A stretch of 64,000 bases of DNA from DASUPK01 sp963743575 (GTDB lineage: Bacteria; Actinomycetota; Thermoleophilia; Solirubrobacterales; 70-9), in assembly GCA_963743575.1 (NCBI GenBank), contig CAVUQC010000002.1:398845-462844 (forward strand). The letters are read 5' to 3'. This document shows, piece after piece, positions 41,248-49,659 of this stretch. A program made the position numbers and the translations under genes. How positions within the stretch are numbered: the stretch's first letter is position 1; the number at the start of each line of letters is the position of its first letter. The notes beneath the pieces were generated by a model. It saw only the letters and a list, made by a program, of their open reading frames with translations, was not told where the DNA came from and did not search any database.

Positions 41248-42222
41248 GTGGACCGAGGCCTGGACCTGGCCGTGGTCCCGGGCTACTCGCGGCTCGGCTA
41301 CAGGCTTCGCGGACTGAGCTGGGAAAGCGCGATCGCGAGCTCGCTCCGAGACCAGACGGCGCTGGTCACCGGCGGGACCTCGGGAATCGGCGAGGCCGCG
41401 GCCGAGGGCCTGCTGGCGGCCGGCGCCACGGTGCACCTGCTGGGACGCGATCCCGGAAGGACCCGGGACGTGGTCCGGCGGCTCGAAGCCCGCGCGCCTG
41501 GGGCGGACGGCCGGATCCACCCCGAGACCTGCGACCTCTCCGAGCTTTCCGACGTCAGGCGGTTCAGTGAGAGCTTCCTGGCTCGCCGCGAGAGCCTGGA
41601 CGTCCTCGTCAACAACGCCGGCGTCCTCTCTTCGTCCCGGCAGCAGACCGCTGAGGGGCTCGAGCTCTCCTTCGCCACCAACGTCCTCGGCCCGTTCCTG
41701 CTCACCTCTCTGCTCCTCCCCGCCCTCGCGGCCACCGCGACCCCCCGGGTGATCACCGTCTCCTCGGGCGGCATGTACACGGCCCGCCTGCGGGCCGACG
41801 ACCTCGAGTTGCGCCGCGAGCGCTACGACGGATCTCGTGCCTACGCCCACACCAAGCGGATCGAGGTGATCCTCAACCGGCTCTGGGCGGAGCATCACGC
41901 CGCGGACGGCTTCCTCTTCCACTCGATGCACCCCGGTTGGGTGGCGACACCCGGCCTCCGGCGGTCGCTGCCGCGGTTCGAGCGCGTGATGCGCCCCGCG
42001 CTGCGTTCGCCGCATGAAGGAGCCGACACGATCGTCTGGCTGGCCACGGCGCACCTTCCCCGCACCAGCGGCGGCGCCTTCTGGCATGACCGGAAGCGCC
42101 GAACCCCGTATCGCGTGCCCGGCACCCGCGAGACGGAATCCGAGCGCCGGCTGCTCTGGGACTCCTGCGAGCGGCTCTCAGCACTTTCGACCCGGGCCCC
42201 GCGCGACGCGGCGGGCGTCTGA
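41248..42222 (+). CDS. Short-chain dehydrogenase/reductase (DHRS12-like)
   Basis: A protein of 324 residues from GTG 41248. A TTG at 41212 is also in frame but sits inside the operator. The short lead-in YSRLGYRLRGLSWE is typical of this SDR subgroup. The Rossmann motif is LVTGGTSGIGEAAA, followed by NNAGV, VITVSSGGMY and the YAHTKRI active-site Tyr-x3-Lys equivalent (YDGSRAYAHTK). The substrate is unknown. First gene of the light-cluster operon under the LitR operator. Confidence 0.9.
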   Translation: MDRGLDLAVVPGYSRLGYRLRGLSWESAIASSLRDQTALVTGGTSGIGEAAAEGLLAAGATVHLLGRDPGRTRDVVRRLEARAPGADGRIHPETCDLSELSDVRRFSESFLARRESLDVLVNNAGVLSSSRQQTAEGLELSFATNVLGPFLLTSLLLPALAATATPRVITVSSGGMYTARLRADDLELRRERYDGSRAYAHTKRIEVILNRLWAEHHAADGFLFHSMHPGWVATPGLRRSLPRFERVMRPALRSPHEGADTIVWLATAHLPRTSGGAFWHDRKRRTPYRVPGTRETESERRLLWDSCERLSALSTRAPRDAAGV

Positions 42223-42246
42223 AACCCGAAGAAGAAGGAGGGCCCG

Positions 42247-42711
42247 ATGGCCCGCTACTCAGCAACACTCGCAACCGAGAACAGGCCCGACGACGTCTGG
42301 CGCTACCTCGCCGATCTGCGCTCGATCGTTGAATGGGATCCGAGCGTGGAGGACGCCCGCCTCGTGGCGGGCGAACCGGGCCTGGTGGGAACCCGCTTTG
42401 AGCTCGACGTCCGCTTCCTCGGCCGGACCGTCACGCTCCCCTACGAGACGGTCGTCGCGGAGCCGCCGCATCGTCTCGTCTTCGCCGCCGAGACCGGCGG
42501 CATGTCGATCACGGACGAGGCGATCGTCCTCCCGACCGTCTCGGGCTCGAGCCTGAACTGGAGAGCGTCGCTGGAGCTTCGGGGTGTGAGGGGGCTCCTC
42601 GACCCGCCGCTCCGGCTGGCGTTCGCGCGTCTGGGCAAGAACGCCGAGAACGGCCTGCGAAAGCGACTGGCGATACCGATGACCCAGGCGCCGGTGGGCG
42701 TGTCCGGATGA
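42247..42711 (+). CDS. SRPBCC family protein (polyketide cyclase/START-like fold)
   Basis: A protein of 154 residues with the helix-grip fold pattern: TLATENRPDDVWRYLADLRSIVEWDPSV at the start, GTRFELDVRFLGRTVTLPYETVVAEPPHRLVF in the sheet, and a long C-terminal helix (NAENGLRKRL). It probably binds a hydrophobic ligand. AAGAAGGAGGG lies before the ATG. Its stop overlaps the ATG of the amine oxidase gene (ATGA), so they are coupled. Confidence 0.88.
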   Translation: MARYSATLATENRPDDVWRYLADLRSIVEWDPSVEDARLVAGEPGLVGTRFELDVRFLGRTVTLPYETVVAEPPHRLVFAAETGGMSITDEAIVLPTVSGSSLNWRASLELRGVRGLLDPPLRLAFARLGKNAENGLRKRLAIPMTQAPVGVSG

Positions 42712-44039
42712 GCGGGCCGTTGGCGCCGAAGCGGATCGCGGTGGTGGGCGGCGGTGTGTCCGGTCTCGTCGCGGCGGCAGAGATACGAGCCACAGGTCAT
42801 GACGTCCACCTGTTCGAGGCCGGTGGGCACCCCGGCGGTCACAGCAACACCATCGATGTGGAGACCGCGAGTGGCCCACTGCCGGTCGACACCGGTTTCA
42901 TCGTGTTCAACAACCGCAACTACCCGAACTTCGAACGGCTGTTGTCCGAGCTCGGCGTCCCCAGCCAGCCCTCGAGCATGAGCTTCTCGGTCTCGGACGG
43001 CCGGGGGGAATTCGAATGGTCGACGCGCGGCCTCCTCACCAGGCCGTCCCATCTCCTCGACCGTCGCTTTCGCCGCATGCTGCTCGACCTGGTCCGCTTC
43101 AACCGCGACGCCCGCGACCTCATCGGCGCCCCCGCGGACGGCCCCTCACTCCGGTGCTTCCTCTCCGAGCGGAGCTACTCCGAGTACTTCGTCCACCGGC
43201 TCCTGGTTCCGCAGGTGTCCGCGGTCTGGTCCGCCGACCCCGAACAGCTCTGGCGGTTCCCGGCGGCGTTTCTGGCCGAGTTCTTCCAGAACCACGGGGC
43301 CCTTCAGCTGGTGGGGCGACCCCGCTGGCGCACCATTTCGGGAGGCGCGCGGCGATACGTCGAGGCGCTGATCGCACCCTTCCACGACCGCGTCCACCTC
43401 CGGTCCCCTGTGCGCCGCATCATCCGCGACGCGCAGTCCGTGAGCCTGGAGGTGGACGGAGAGCTCCAGACCTTCGACGAGGTGGTGATCGCAACCCACT
43501 CGGATCAGGCCCTGCGGATGCTCGGCGATCCGACGCCGGCGGAGCGCGCCGTCCTCGGGGCGATCCCCTACCAGCGGAATGAAGCCGTGCTCCACACCGA
43601 CGCCAGCCTGATGCCCCGGCGCCGCTCGGCGTGGGCGAGCTGGAACTATCACCTCACCGAGCAGCCCACTCGTCGCACGACGGTCACCTACGACATGAAC
43701 CGCCTGCAGTCCCTCGGGGGCGACCGGGACCTGCTCGTCACGCTCAACCTCACCGACGCGATCGATCCAGAGCGCGTGATCCGCGTGATCGACTACGCGC
43801 ATCCGGTCTTCACCCCGGAGGGCGTCGCCGCCCAGTCGCGCTGGCCCGAGATCTCGGGCCGGGGGCGCACCCACTACTGCGGCTCATACTGGAGATGGGG
43901 CTTCCACGAGGACGGGGTCTGGTCGGCGTTGCGGGTCTCGCAGGCACTCGGCGGGCGCGGGCCAATTGACGCTCCGTTGCCCGAGCAGCAGAGATCGCCG
44001 GAGACGGCGGAAGTTCACGAGCTCGTACGCGCAGCATGA
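42708..44039 (+). CDS. FAD-dependent amine oxidase-like oxidoreductase
   Basis: A protein of 443 residues. It starts with the FAD motif RIAVVGGGVSGLVAAAEI followed by HLFEAGGHPGGHSNTI and VDTGFIVFNNRNYPNF. FAD C-terminal contacts are in GRTHYCGSYWRWGFHEDGVWSAL. This is the conserved NAD(P)/FAD protein that accompanies DUF1365 and cyclopropane-fatty-acid synthase in LitR-linked clusters and is thought to act on membrane lipids (furan or cyclopropane fatty acids). No such methyltransferase gene follows here. Overlaps DUF1365 by 4 bases (ATGA). Confidence 0.9.
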   Translation: MSGPLAPKRIAVVGGGVSGLVAAAEIRATGHDVHLFEAGGHPGGHSNTIDVETASGPLPVDTGFIVFNNRNYPNFERLLSELGVPSQPSSMSFSVSDGRGEFEWSTRGLLTRPSHLLDRRFRRMLLDLVRFNRDARDLIGAPADGPSLRCFLSERSYSEYFVHRLLVPQVSAVWSADPEQLWRFPAAFLAEFFQNHGALQLVGRPRWRTISGGARRYVEALIAPFHDRVHLRSPVRRIIRDAQSVSLEVDGELQTFDEVVIATHSDQALRMLGDPTPAERAVLGAIPYQRNEAVLHTDASLMPRRRSAWASWNYHLTEQPTRRTTVTYDMNRLQSLGGDRDLLVTLNLTDAIDPERVIRVIDYAHPVFTPEGVAAQSRWPEISGRGRTHYCGSYWRWGFHEDGVWSALRVSQALGGRGPIDAPLPEQQRSPETAEVHELVRAA

Positions 44040-44780
44040 CCGCCTCCGCGATCTACGAGGGCTGGGTGACTCACCGGCGGCTCGGTCGGACCCCTCATTC
44101 GTTCCGCTATCGCCTGTTCATGCCCCTCTTCGACCTCGAAGAGCTGCCCGAGCTGCTGGATCCCATCCCGCTCTGGTCGGCCCGCCGACCGGCGCCCGCG
44201 CGCTTCCATCGCGAGGACTATCTCGGCGGGGGCTCCCCCGGCCTCGCCGAGAGTGCCCGCGATCTGACGGTGAGGCGCGTCGGGCGCCGGCCGGCGGGAC
44301 CCGTGCGACTGCTCGCCAACCCTCGGTACCTGGGGGTCGGGATTCAACCCGGTGTCGTTGTTCTTCATGCACGGAGAGGACGGCAGCCTCGGTCGAGGCG
44401 GTGATCGCCGAGGTGACGAACACCCCGTGGGGAGAGACCACCACCTACGTGATCGACAGCGCCGGCGCCGCCGGCGGCCGATGACGGGCTCATTTCGAAA
44501 GGACATGCACGTCTCCCCCTTCGAGCCGATGGACCAGCGCTACGAGATCTCGGTGACGCCGCCGCGAGCCCACCTCGCCGTGCGGATCACGAGCTTCGAG
44601 GCCGGCGCGCCAGTGTTCTCGGCACAGCTGGCGCTCCGGCGGCGGGAGATCACCCGCCGGGCCATGGCGGGCCTGCTGCTCCGCTACCCGCCGATGACCG
44701 CCTCGACGCTCGCGCGCATCTACGGGCAGGCGCTCCGGCTCTGGGCGAAGGGCGCCCCGCGATTCCCGCATCCGGGGCGG
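44036..44780 (+). pseudogene. DUF1365 gene disrupted by frameshifts
   Basis: The N-terminal part is a normal DUF1365 (IYEGWVTHRRLGRTPHSFRYRLFMPLFDLEEL...GPVRLLANPRYLG) up to about 44341. Then homology moves frame three times: to +1 after an extra A at about 44342 (FNPVSLFFMHGEDG), to the next frame after an extra base near 44391 (VEAVIAEVTNTPWGETTTYVID), and back near 44482 (FRKDMHVSPFEPMDQRYE through MTASTLARIYGQALRLWAKGAP). The usual stop is also missing, and the frame would run into the convergent gene. All conserved blocks survive, so either recent decay or assembly errors. It would have been the fourth gene of the light operon. Confidence 0.85.
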
Positions 44781-44783
44781 GGC

Positions 44784-45137
44784 TCAGAGCAATCCGATGG
44801 CGAGGCTGACGACGATCGCCCCCGCTGTCCCGAACGTGCTGAGACGCGCCAGGAAGTGCTGGAAAGGCCCGTGATAGTCGACGCTCTCGAAGAAGAGAAT
44901 CCCGACCACGTGAGCCATGTTGACAAGCAGGATCCCCGTTGCGATCAGGGTGCGGGCGATGGTGACAGCGCTGTAGCTGCCGTGCTCACCCCCGGCGCTG
45001 ACCAAGGCGATCAGCACCACCGCCGCGGTACCCAGTCCCGCGACCGCGATGCTCACCAAGTCCTCCCGGGTGAGCGGCGGCATATTCGCTGAGGCCCGCC
45101 ACTCGTGCTCGTGCAGCGATCGGTCGACCTGTGGCAT
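44784..45137 (-). CDS. Small membrane protein
   Basis: A protein of 117 residues from ATG 45137, with AGAGGAG 7 bases upstream; the frame continuing to 45983 is antisense to the decarboxylase gene. A short polar N-terminus is followed by three hydrophobic segments (VSIAVAGLGTAAVVLIALV; IARTLIATGILLVNMAHVVGILFF; TFGTAGAIVVSLAIGLL). No family recognised. Its 3' end is convergent with the broken DUF1365 gene, and its promoter region is shared with the divergent glutamate decarboxylase. Confidence 0.7.
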   Translation of the reverse strand: MPQVDRSLHEHEWRASANMPPLTREDLVSIAVAGLGTAAVVLIALVSAGGEHGSYSAVTIARTLIATGILLVNMAHVVGILFFESVDYHGPFQHFLARLSTFGTAGAIVVSLAIGLL

Positions 45138-45266
45138 TTCGCGCTCCTCTCGTAGCTGCACCGTTGGTCTACCCGGTCGGGTGGCCCGAGAACCGTGGCG
45201 AAAGGCGATTTCACCCGATCGGGATGACGACATCGGCGTCCCGTTAGGGTTGGCTCCGCGAGACCG

Positions 45267-46658
45267 ATGGCAACCGGCAACGACAAGCTGAGCAAGTTCC
45301 TGGACCAGTTCCAGGAGGAGCCGCGGGGCGCCTGGCTGGTGGAGGACGCGCCTCAGGAGGCGATCCCGGAGCACGCGATGGACTCGATCGCCGCGATGCG
45401 TCTCGTCGAGCAGGAACTCGCCGTCGAGGGAATCCCCGAGAGGAACCTGGCGACCTTCGTCACGACCTGGATGGAGCCCGAGGCTCGCCTGGTGATCGAG
45501 GAGAACCTGCACCGGAACTTCATCGATCACGCCGAGTACCCGATGACCGCGGAGATCGAGCAGCGCTGCATCCGGATGCTCGCGGCGCTGTTCAACGCCC
45601 CGGGCGAGACGACCGGCGCCCGCACCCAGGGATCCTCCGAGGCGATCATGCTCGGCGCGCTCTCCCTGAAGTGGAACTGGCGGAAGCGGCGCGAGGCTGA
45701 CGGAAAGGACACGTCGAAACCGAACCTCGTCTTCGGCGGTGACGTGCACGTCGTCTGGGAGAAGTTCTGCCGTTATTTCGACGTCGAGCCGCGGATCGTC
45801 CCCCTCCAGGCCGGCAAGTACACGATCGGCCCGGAGGACGTGGAGCCACATCTCGACGAGAACACCATCGGAGTGGCGGCCGTGGTCGGGACCACCTTCA
45901 CCGGTCACGCCGATGACGTCGTCGGGATCAACGAGCTGCTGCTGAACCACAAGAACGAGAAGGGGATCGACATCCCCCTGCACATCGACGGCGCCAGCGG
46001 GGCCTTCGTCTGGCCCTTCCTCTACCCGGACTCGAAGTGGGACTTCCGGCTCGAGCAGGTCCGGTCCATCAATGCCTCAGGCCACAAGTTCGGCCTTGTG
46101 TACCCCGGGATCGGCTGGCTGATCTTCCGCGAGAAGGCGGACCTTGCCGAGGATCTCGTCTTCTACGAGAACTACCTCGGCAAGACCGACGCGACCTTCA
46201 CCCTCAATTTTTCGACCGGCTCCGCGATGGTGCTGGCGCAGTACTACAACTTCGTCCGCTTCGGCAAGGCCGGCTACCGGCTGATCATGGAGATCATGCG
46301 GGAGAACGCCGAGGCACTTGCCAAGGACCTCGAGGGCATGGGCCCGTTCCAGATCATCGGCAAGGGCGAGGAGACGCTCCCGCTGGTCGCCTTCAACCTC
46401 GCGGAGAAACAGGCCTACGACGAGTTCGACATCGCCTTCCAGCTCTCAGCCGAGCGCGGGTGGATGCTGCCCGCGTACACAATGCCGCCGGATGCTCATG
46501 ACGTGAAGATGATGCGCGCCCTTGTCAAGGTCAACCTGAGCCGCTCACTCGTGGACCGGCTGGTGGAGGACATCTCTGACGCCCTCAAGACCCTGGACAA
46601 GAAGGGCCCGGTCAGCGAGTCCGAGCGCAAGCTCGTCAAGACCAACGTCAGTCACTGA
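45267..46658 (+). CDS. gad: Glutamate decarboxylase
   Basis: A protein of 463 residues of PLP decarboxylase group II. Diagnostic segments: ERNLATFVTTWMEPEA, HRNFIDHAEYPMTAEIEQRC, GARTQGSSEAIMLGALSLKWNW, HIDGASGAFVWPFLYP, and the PLP lysine in SINASGHKFGLVYPGIGW. It converts glutamate to GABA, consuming a proton, usually for acid resistance. No glutamate/GABA antiporter gene is next to it. The C-terminal SESERKLVKTNVSH resembles the tail of bacterial GadB. Confidence 0.96.
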   Translation: MATGNDKLSKFLDQFQEEPRGAWLVEDAPQEAIPEHAMDSIAAMRLVEQELAVEGIPERNLATFVTTWMEPEARLVIEENLHRNFIDHAEYPMTAEIEQRCIRMLAALFNAPGETTGARTQGSSEAIMLGALSLKWNWRKRREADGKDTSKPNLVFGGDVHVVWEKFCRYFDVEPRIVPLQAGKYTIGPEDVEPHLDENTIGVAAVVGTTFTGHADDVVGINELLLNHKNEKGIDIPLHIDGASGAFVWPFLYPDSKWDFRLEQVRSINASGHKFGLVYPGIGWLIFREKADLAEDLVFYENYLGKTDATFTLNFSTGSAMVLAQYYNFVRFGKAGYRLIMEIMRENAEALAKDLEGMGPFQIIGKGEETLPLVAFNLAEKQAYDEFDIAFQLSAERGWMLPAYTMPPDAHDVKMMRALVKVNLSRSLVDRLVEDISDALKTLDKKGPVSESERKLVKTNVSH

Positions 46659-46685
46659 GTCGGATTGCGCTAAATCTCTGGGTGG

Positions 46686-46712
46686 TGTCCATCTCTGCCT
46701 CCTCCGTTCGTC
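46686..46712 (+). promoter_or_regulatory. Candidate ECF sigma promoter of the DGPF-sigma pair
   Basis: TGTCCA (46686-46691) and CGTC (46709-46712) with 17 bp between them have the general form of ECF-type promoters and lie about 30 bp before the YCII gene. Autoregulation by the ECF factor encoded downstream is plausible. AAGGAGG precedes the ATG. Confidence 0.35.
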
Positions 46713-46743
46713 TCTGAGGCAAACCACCAACAAGGAGGTAGCC

Positions 46744-47106
46744 ATGAAGTACGTGCTTCTGATTCATCAGGGAACCACCCCGGTCCCCGGGACCGACGCC
46801 TGGAACGAGCTCTCCGAGGAGGAGCAGAAGGAGATGTTCGCGGGCTACGGCGCCGTCAACCAGACCCCCGGCGTCACCCCGAACAACCTGCGGCTGGACT
46901 CACCGGAGACAGCTACCACGGTCCGCGTCGAGAACGACGAGACGCTGACCACTGACGGGCCCTTCGTCTCCGTCAAGGAGGCGCTCGGCGGATGGCTCAC
47001 ATTCGAGGCAGACGACCTCGACGCGGCCATCGAGCTCGCGTCTCGCATCCCGGCGGCCCGCTCCGGGGGCGCGATCGAGATCCGGCCGGTGGCCAAGGAG
47101 TACTAG
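46744..47106 (+). CDS. YCII-related (DGPF) domain protein
   Basis: A protein of 120 residues. It starts MKYVLLIHQG and carries the family motif TTDGPFVSVKEALGGWLTFEADDLDAAIELASRIP, ending IEIRPVAKEY. AAGGAGG is 6 bases before the ATG. DGPF proteins are standard genomic partners of ECF42 sigma factors, one of which starts a few bases downstream. Their biochemical role is not settled; a regulator or substrate-binding partner is assumed. Confidence 0.93.
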   Translation: MKYVLLIHQGTTPVPGTDAWNELSEEEQKEMFAGYGAVNQTPGVTPNNLRLDSPETATTVRVENDETLTTDGPFVSVKEALGGWLTFEADDLDAAIELASRIPAARSGGAIEIRPVAKEY

Positions 47107-47108
47107 CC

Positions 47109-48287
47109 ATCGTCGGCCAGGTCTTTCGGGACGAGTGGGGCCGTGTCCTCGCCAACCTGATCGGCTTCCTCGGCAGCTTCGAGCTGGCCGAGGAGGCCGC
47201 TCAGGAGGCGTTTGCGATCGCGGCGGAGCGGTGGCCACGGGACGGGACACCCGACAACCCGAGGGCCTGGCTCGTCACCACGGCGCGGAACCGGGCGATA
47301 GACCGGATCCGCCGGGACCGAACCCTGGCCGAGAAGACGCGCCTCCTGGACGTACCGGAGGCGACGGAGGACGAGATGACCGATGAGACCGCAATCCCGG
47401 ACGAGCGGCTCGAGCTGATCTTCACCTGCTGCCATCCGGCCCTCGCGCTGGACGGGCAGGTTGCGCTCACCCTCCGGACGCTCGGCGGGCTGACCACGGA
47501 GGAGATCGCGCGCGCCTTCCTCGTCCCCAAGGAGACGATGGCGAAGAGGCTGGTCCGAGCGAAGCACAAGATCGAGGCTGCCGGCATTCCGTTCCGCGTT
47601 CCTCCTCCCCATCTGCTTCCCGACCGGCTCGCCGCCGTGCTGGCCGTCGTCTATCTGATCTTCAACGAGGGCTATGGGGGCCGTGGGGACCTCGCCGCGG
47701 AGGCGATCCGCATCGACCGCGCCCTCGTCGAGCTGATGCCAGACGAAGCGGAGGTGCACGGGCTTCTTGCCCTGATGCTGGCAAACGATGCGCGCAGCGA
47801 GGCGCGATTCGCCGATGGCGAGCTCGTCCTGCTCGCTGACCAGGACCGCGCCCTCTGGGATCCGAAAGAGATCGAATTGGCCCAGACGGCGCTGGAGCGG
47901 GGCATGGCGCTCGGTGGCCGCGGCCCCTACGTGGTGCAGGCGGCCATCGCGCTGCTTCACACGGAGGAGGACGTCGACTGGACCGAGATCGCCGCTCTCT
48001 ACGGCGAGCTCGCCGGCCTCACGGGCTCGCCCGTGGTGGAGCTCAACCGGGCGGCGGCGATCGCCGAGGCCGGCGATCCGCAGGGGGCGCTGGCGCTGGC
48101 GGACGGCCTGGACCTCGAGGACTACCACTACCTCCACGCGACGCGAGCGGAGCTATTGCGTCGTCTCGATCGCCCGGAGGATGCGCTGCTGGCCTACGAG
48201 CAAGCCCTGAAGCTCGTGCACTCGGACGCCGAGCGGCGTTTTCTCGAGCGGCGGCTGGACGAGCTCAAACGCCCGTCTCGGCCTTGA
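47109..48287 (+). CDS. ECF42-type RNA polymerase sigma factor with TPR-like C-terminal extension
   Basis: About 392 residues. Sigma-2 region: FRDEWGRVLANLIGFLGSFELAEEAAQEAFAIAAERWP and NPRAWLVTTARNRAIDRIRRD; sigma-4 region: LRTLGGLTTEEIARAFLVPKETMAKRLVRAKHKI. Then about 200 residues with the conserved YLIFNEGYGG and helical TPR-like repeats (VVELNRAAAIAEAGDPQGAL), diagnostic of ECF42. The frame has no ATG, GTG or TTG near the expected start. An ATC at 47109 follows AAGGAG by 8 bases and gives exactly the expected N-terminus. The only standard alternative, ATG 46992, overlaps the YCII gene by 115 bases. Ends 23 bases inside the convergent DUF2252 gene. Confidence 0.9.
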   Translation: MVGQVFRDEWGRVLANLIGFLGSFELAEEAAQEAFAIAAERWPRDGTPDNPRAWLVTTARNRAIDRIRRDRTLAEKTRLLDVPEATEDEMTDETAIPDERLELIFTCCHPALALDGQVALTLRTLGGLTTEEIARAFLVPKETMAKRLVRAKHKIEAAGIPFRVPPPHLLPDRLAAVLAVVYLIFNEGYGGRGDLAAEAIRIDRALVELMPDEAEVHGLLALMLANDARSEARFADGELVLLADQDRALWDPKEIELAQTALERGMALGGRGPYVVQAAIALLHTEEDVDWTEIAALYGELAGLTGSPVVELNRAAAIAEAGDPQGALALADGLDLEDYHYLHATRAELLRRLDRPEDALLAYEQALKLVHSDAERRFLERRLDELKRPSRP

Positions 48288-49659
48288 GCTCGCCTTTCTG
48301 GACGGCGTTCTCGAACGCCTTGTAGTCAGCGTCGTTCTGGTCTGCGTACGCCTCGGCGTAGTCGCACATCGCCCGATCGAACGCGTCACCCTTGCCGAGA
48401 TAGGAGGCGATAGCGATGCGGTCACCGGATCGGGCATGTGCCCGGGCCAGCGTCCAGCCGCAGAGCTTGGCGTAGATCCGCATCCTCTCCGGGTCCATCA
48501 ACTCGATCTGGGCCGAGCCTTTTCCGTCCCAGAGCTGGCGCACATAGAAATCCCGAGCCTTGCCGTCAGGGCCCTCCGCGGTGATCCAGCCCAGGAAGAT
48601 GTCACTCGCAGCCTGCATCAGCCGCTGGCCCTCCACCACCCTGCGCCCTTCCTGCTTGAACCTGCTCTTGCCGGCGGCGCCCTCGAGGACGGAAGCCTCG
48701 GCCTCCTTCACCTGGAGGAAGAGCGGGTCGCTCTCGTCGCGGCCGAGCAGCAGCACGATCCAGGCACGAGTCCCGACGCTGCCCACACCGACCACCTTGC
48801 GGGCCAGATCGACGAAGCGGTAGCCGTCCGCCAGATGACGGATGTCTCCCTCCAGCGTGCGGCGGTATGCAACGAGGAGCTCCTGGACTCTCCCCATCGC
48901 CTTCTCCATCTGCGCATCATTGGCGGCCATCTCTCGGGCTGGCAGGATCAGGGGCGGGTCGCTGATGATCTGAAGCACGCCATCCACCTTGTGGGTGAGC
49001 TTGCCGAACGCACGCAGGCTGTTCTTGCGCTCCGCCTTGGCCACTGCCTTGTCGTAGTTCCTGGCGACCTTCTTCGTGACCTGCGATCGGTACTGCTCGA
49101 GGGCGTCGAGATCGATCCGCTGGTACCAGACGTCGATCGTCCGCAGCCCGGCGAGACGGCGCATCTCCCGGCGGTACTCGGCGGCCGCCTCCTCGACGGC
49201 CGTGCGGCAATCGCGCTCCTTGAAGCCGAGGTCGCGGCCCCCGATCGCAAAGCTGGCGACGAGACGTTTGACGTCCCATTCGAATGGGCCCGGGTGGGTC
49301 TCGTCGAAGTCGTTGATGTCGAAGATCAACCGCCGGTCGGGTGCCGCAAAGACGCCGAAGTTGGAGAGGTGAGCGTCGCCGCAAAGCTGGACGTCAAGGT
49401 TCGTGCGAGGTGAGGTCGCTAGGTCCGAGGCCATGATCCCGGCTGCCCCCCGGTAAAAGGTGAACGCCGAGGCTCCCATCCGCCCGTGCCTGATCGGGAC
49501 GAGCTCCTCGACCCGGGTCTTGTCCTGGCGCTCGAGGATCTTGACGGGATCGGTGCGCTTCCCGGGCGGATCCCAGGCCCCGAGCGACGACCGGGGAGTC
49601 TTGCGGCGCGAGGCTTTCCCCTTCGCCTCGCTCTCGGCCGTGGTCAGAGGGTCAGCCAT
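48265..49659 (-). CDS. DUF2252 family protein
   Basis: A protein of 464 residues from ATG 49659 (an ATG at 49668 is equally possible). Characteristic DUF2252 blocks: RMGASAFTFYRGAAGIMASDLA, VQLCGDAHLSNFGVFAAPDRRLIFDINDFDETHPGPFEWDVKRL, and KVVGVGSVGTRAWIVLLLG. The HLSNFG and DINDFDE motifs resemble the catalytic loop of phosphotransferases of the kinase-like fold, so it may be an aminoglycoside-kinase-like enzyme; the substrate is unknown. Its start overlaps the end of the LuxR regulator, which suggests co-transcription. Confidence 0.9.
   Translation of the reverse strand: MADPLTTAESEAKGKASRRKTPRSSLGAWDPPGKRTDPVKILERQDKTRVEELVPIRHGRMGASAFTFYRGAAGIMASDLATSPRTNLDVQLCGDAHLSNFGVFAAPDRRLIFDINDFDETHPGPFEWDVKRLVASFAIGGRDLGFKERDCRTAVEEAAAEYRREMRRLAGLRTIDVWYQRIDLDALEQYRSQVTKKVARNYDKAVAKAERKNSLRAFGKLTHKVDGVLQIISDPPLILPAREMAANDAQMEKAMGRVQELLVAYRRTLEGDIRHLADGYRFVDLARKVVGVGSVGTRAWIVLLLGRDESDPLFLQVKEAEASVLEGAAGKSRFKQEGRRVVEGQRLMQAASDIFLGWITAEGPDGKARDFYVRQLWDGKGSAQIELMDPERMRIYAKLCGWTLARAHARSGDRIAIASYLGKGDAFDRAMCDYAEAYADQNDADYKAFENAVQKGELKAETGV

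Noticed and set aside
44330..44490. Programmed ribosomal frameshifting in DUF1365
   Set aside because: Three shifts in different directions, no slippery heptamers and no proper stop; decay or assembly error is simpler.
37358..44780. Carotenoid gene cluster, as often found with CarH/LitR
   Set aside because: No crtB, crtE or crtI homologue is present; the FAD protein is of the DUF1365-associated amine oxidase type, not phytoene desaturase.
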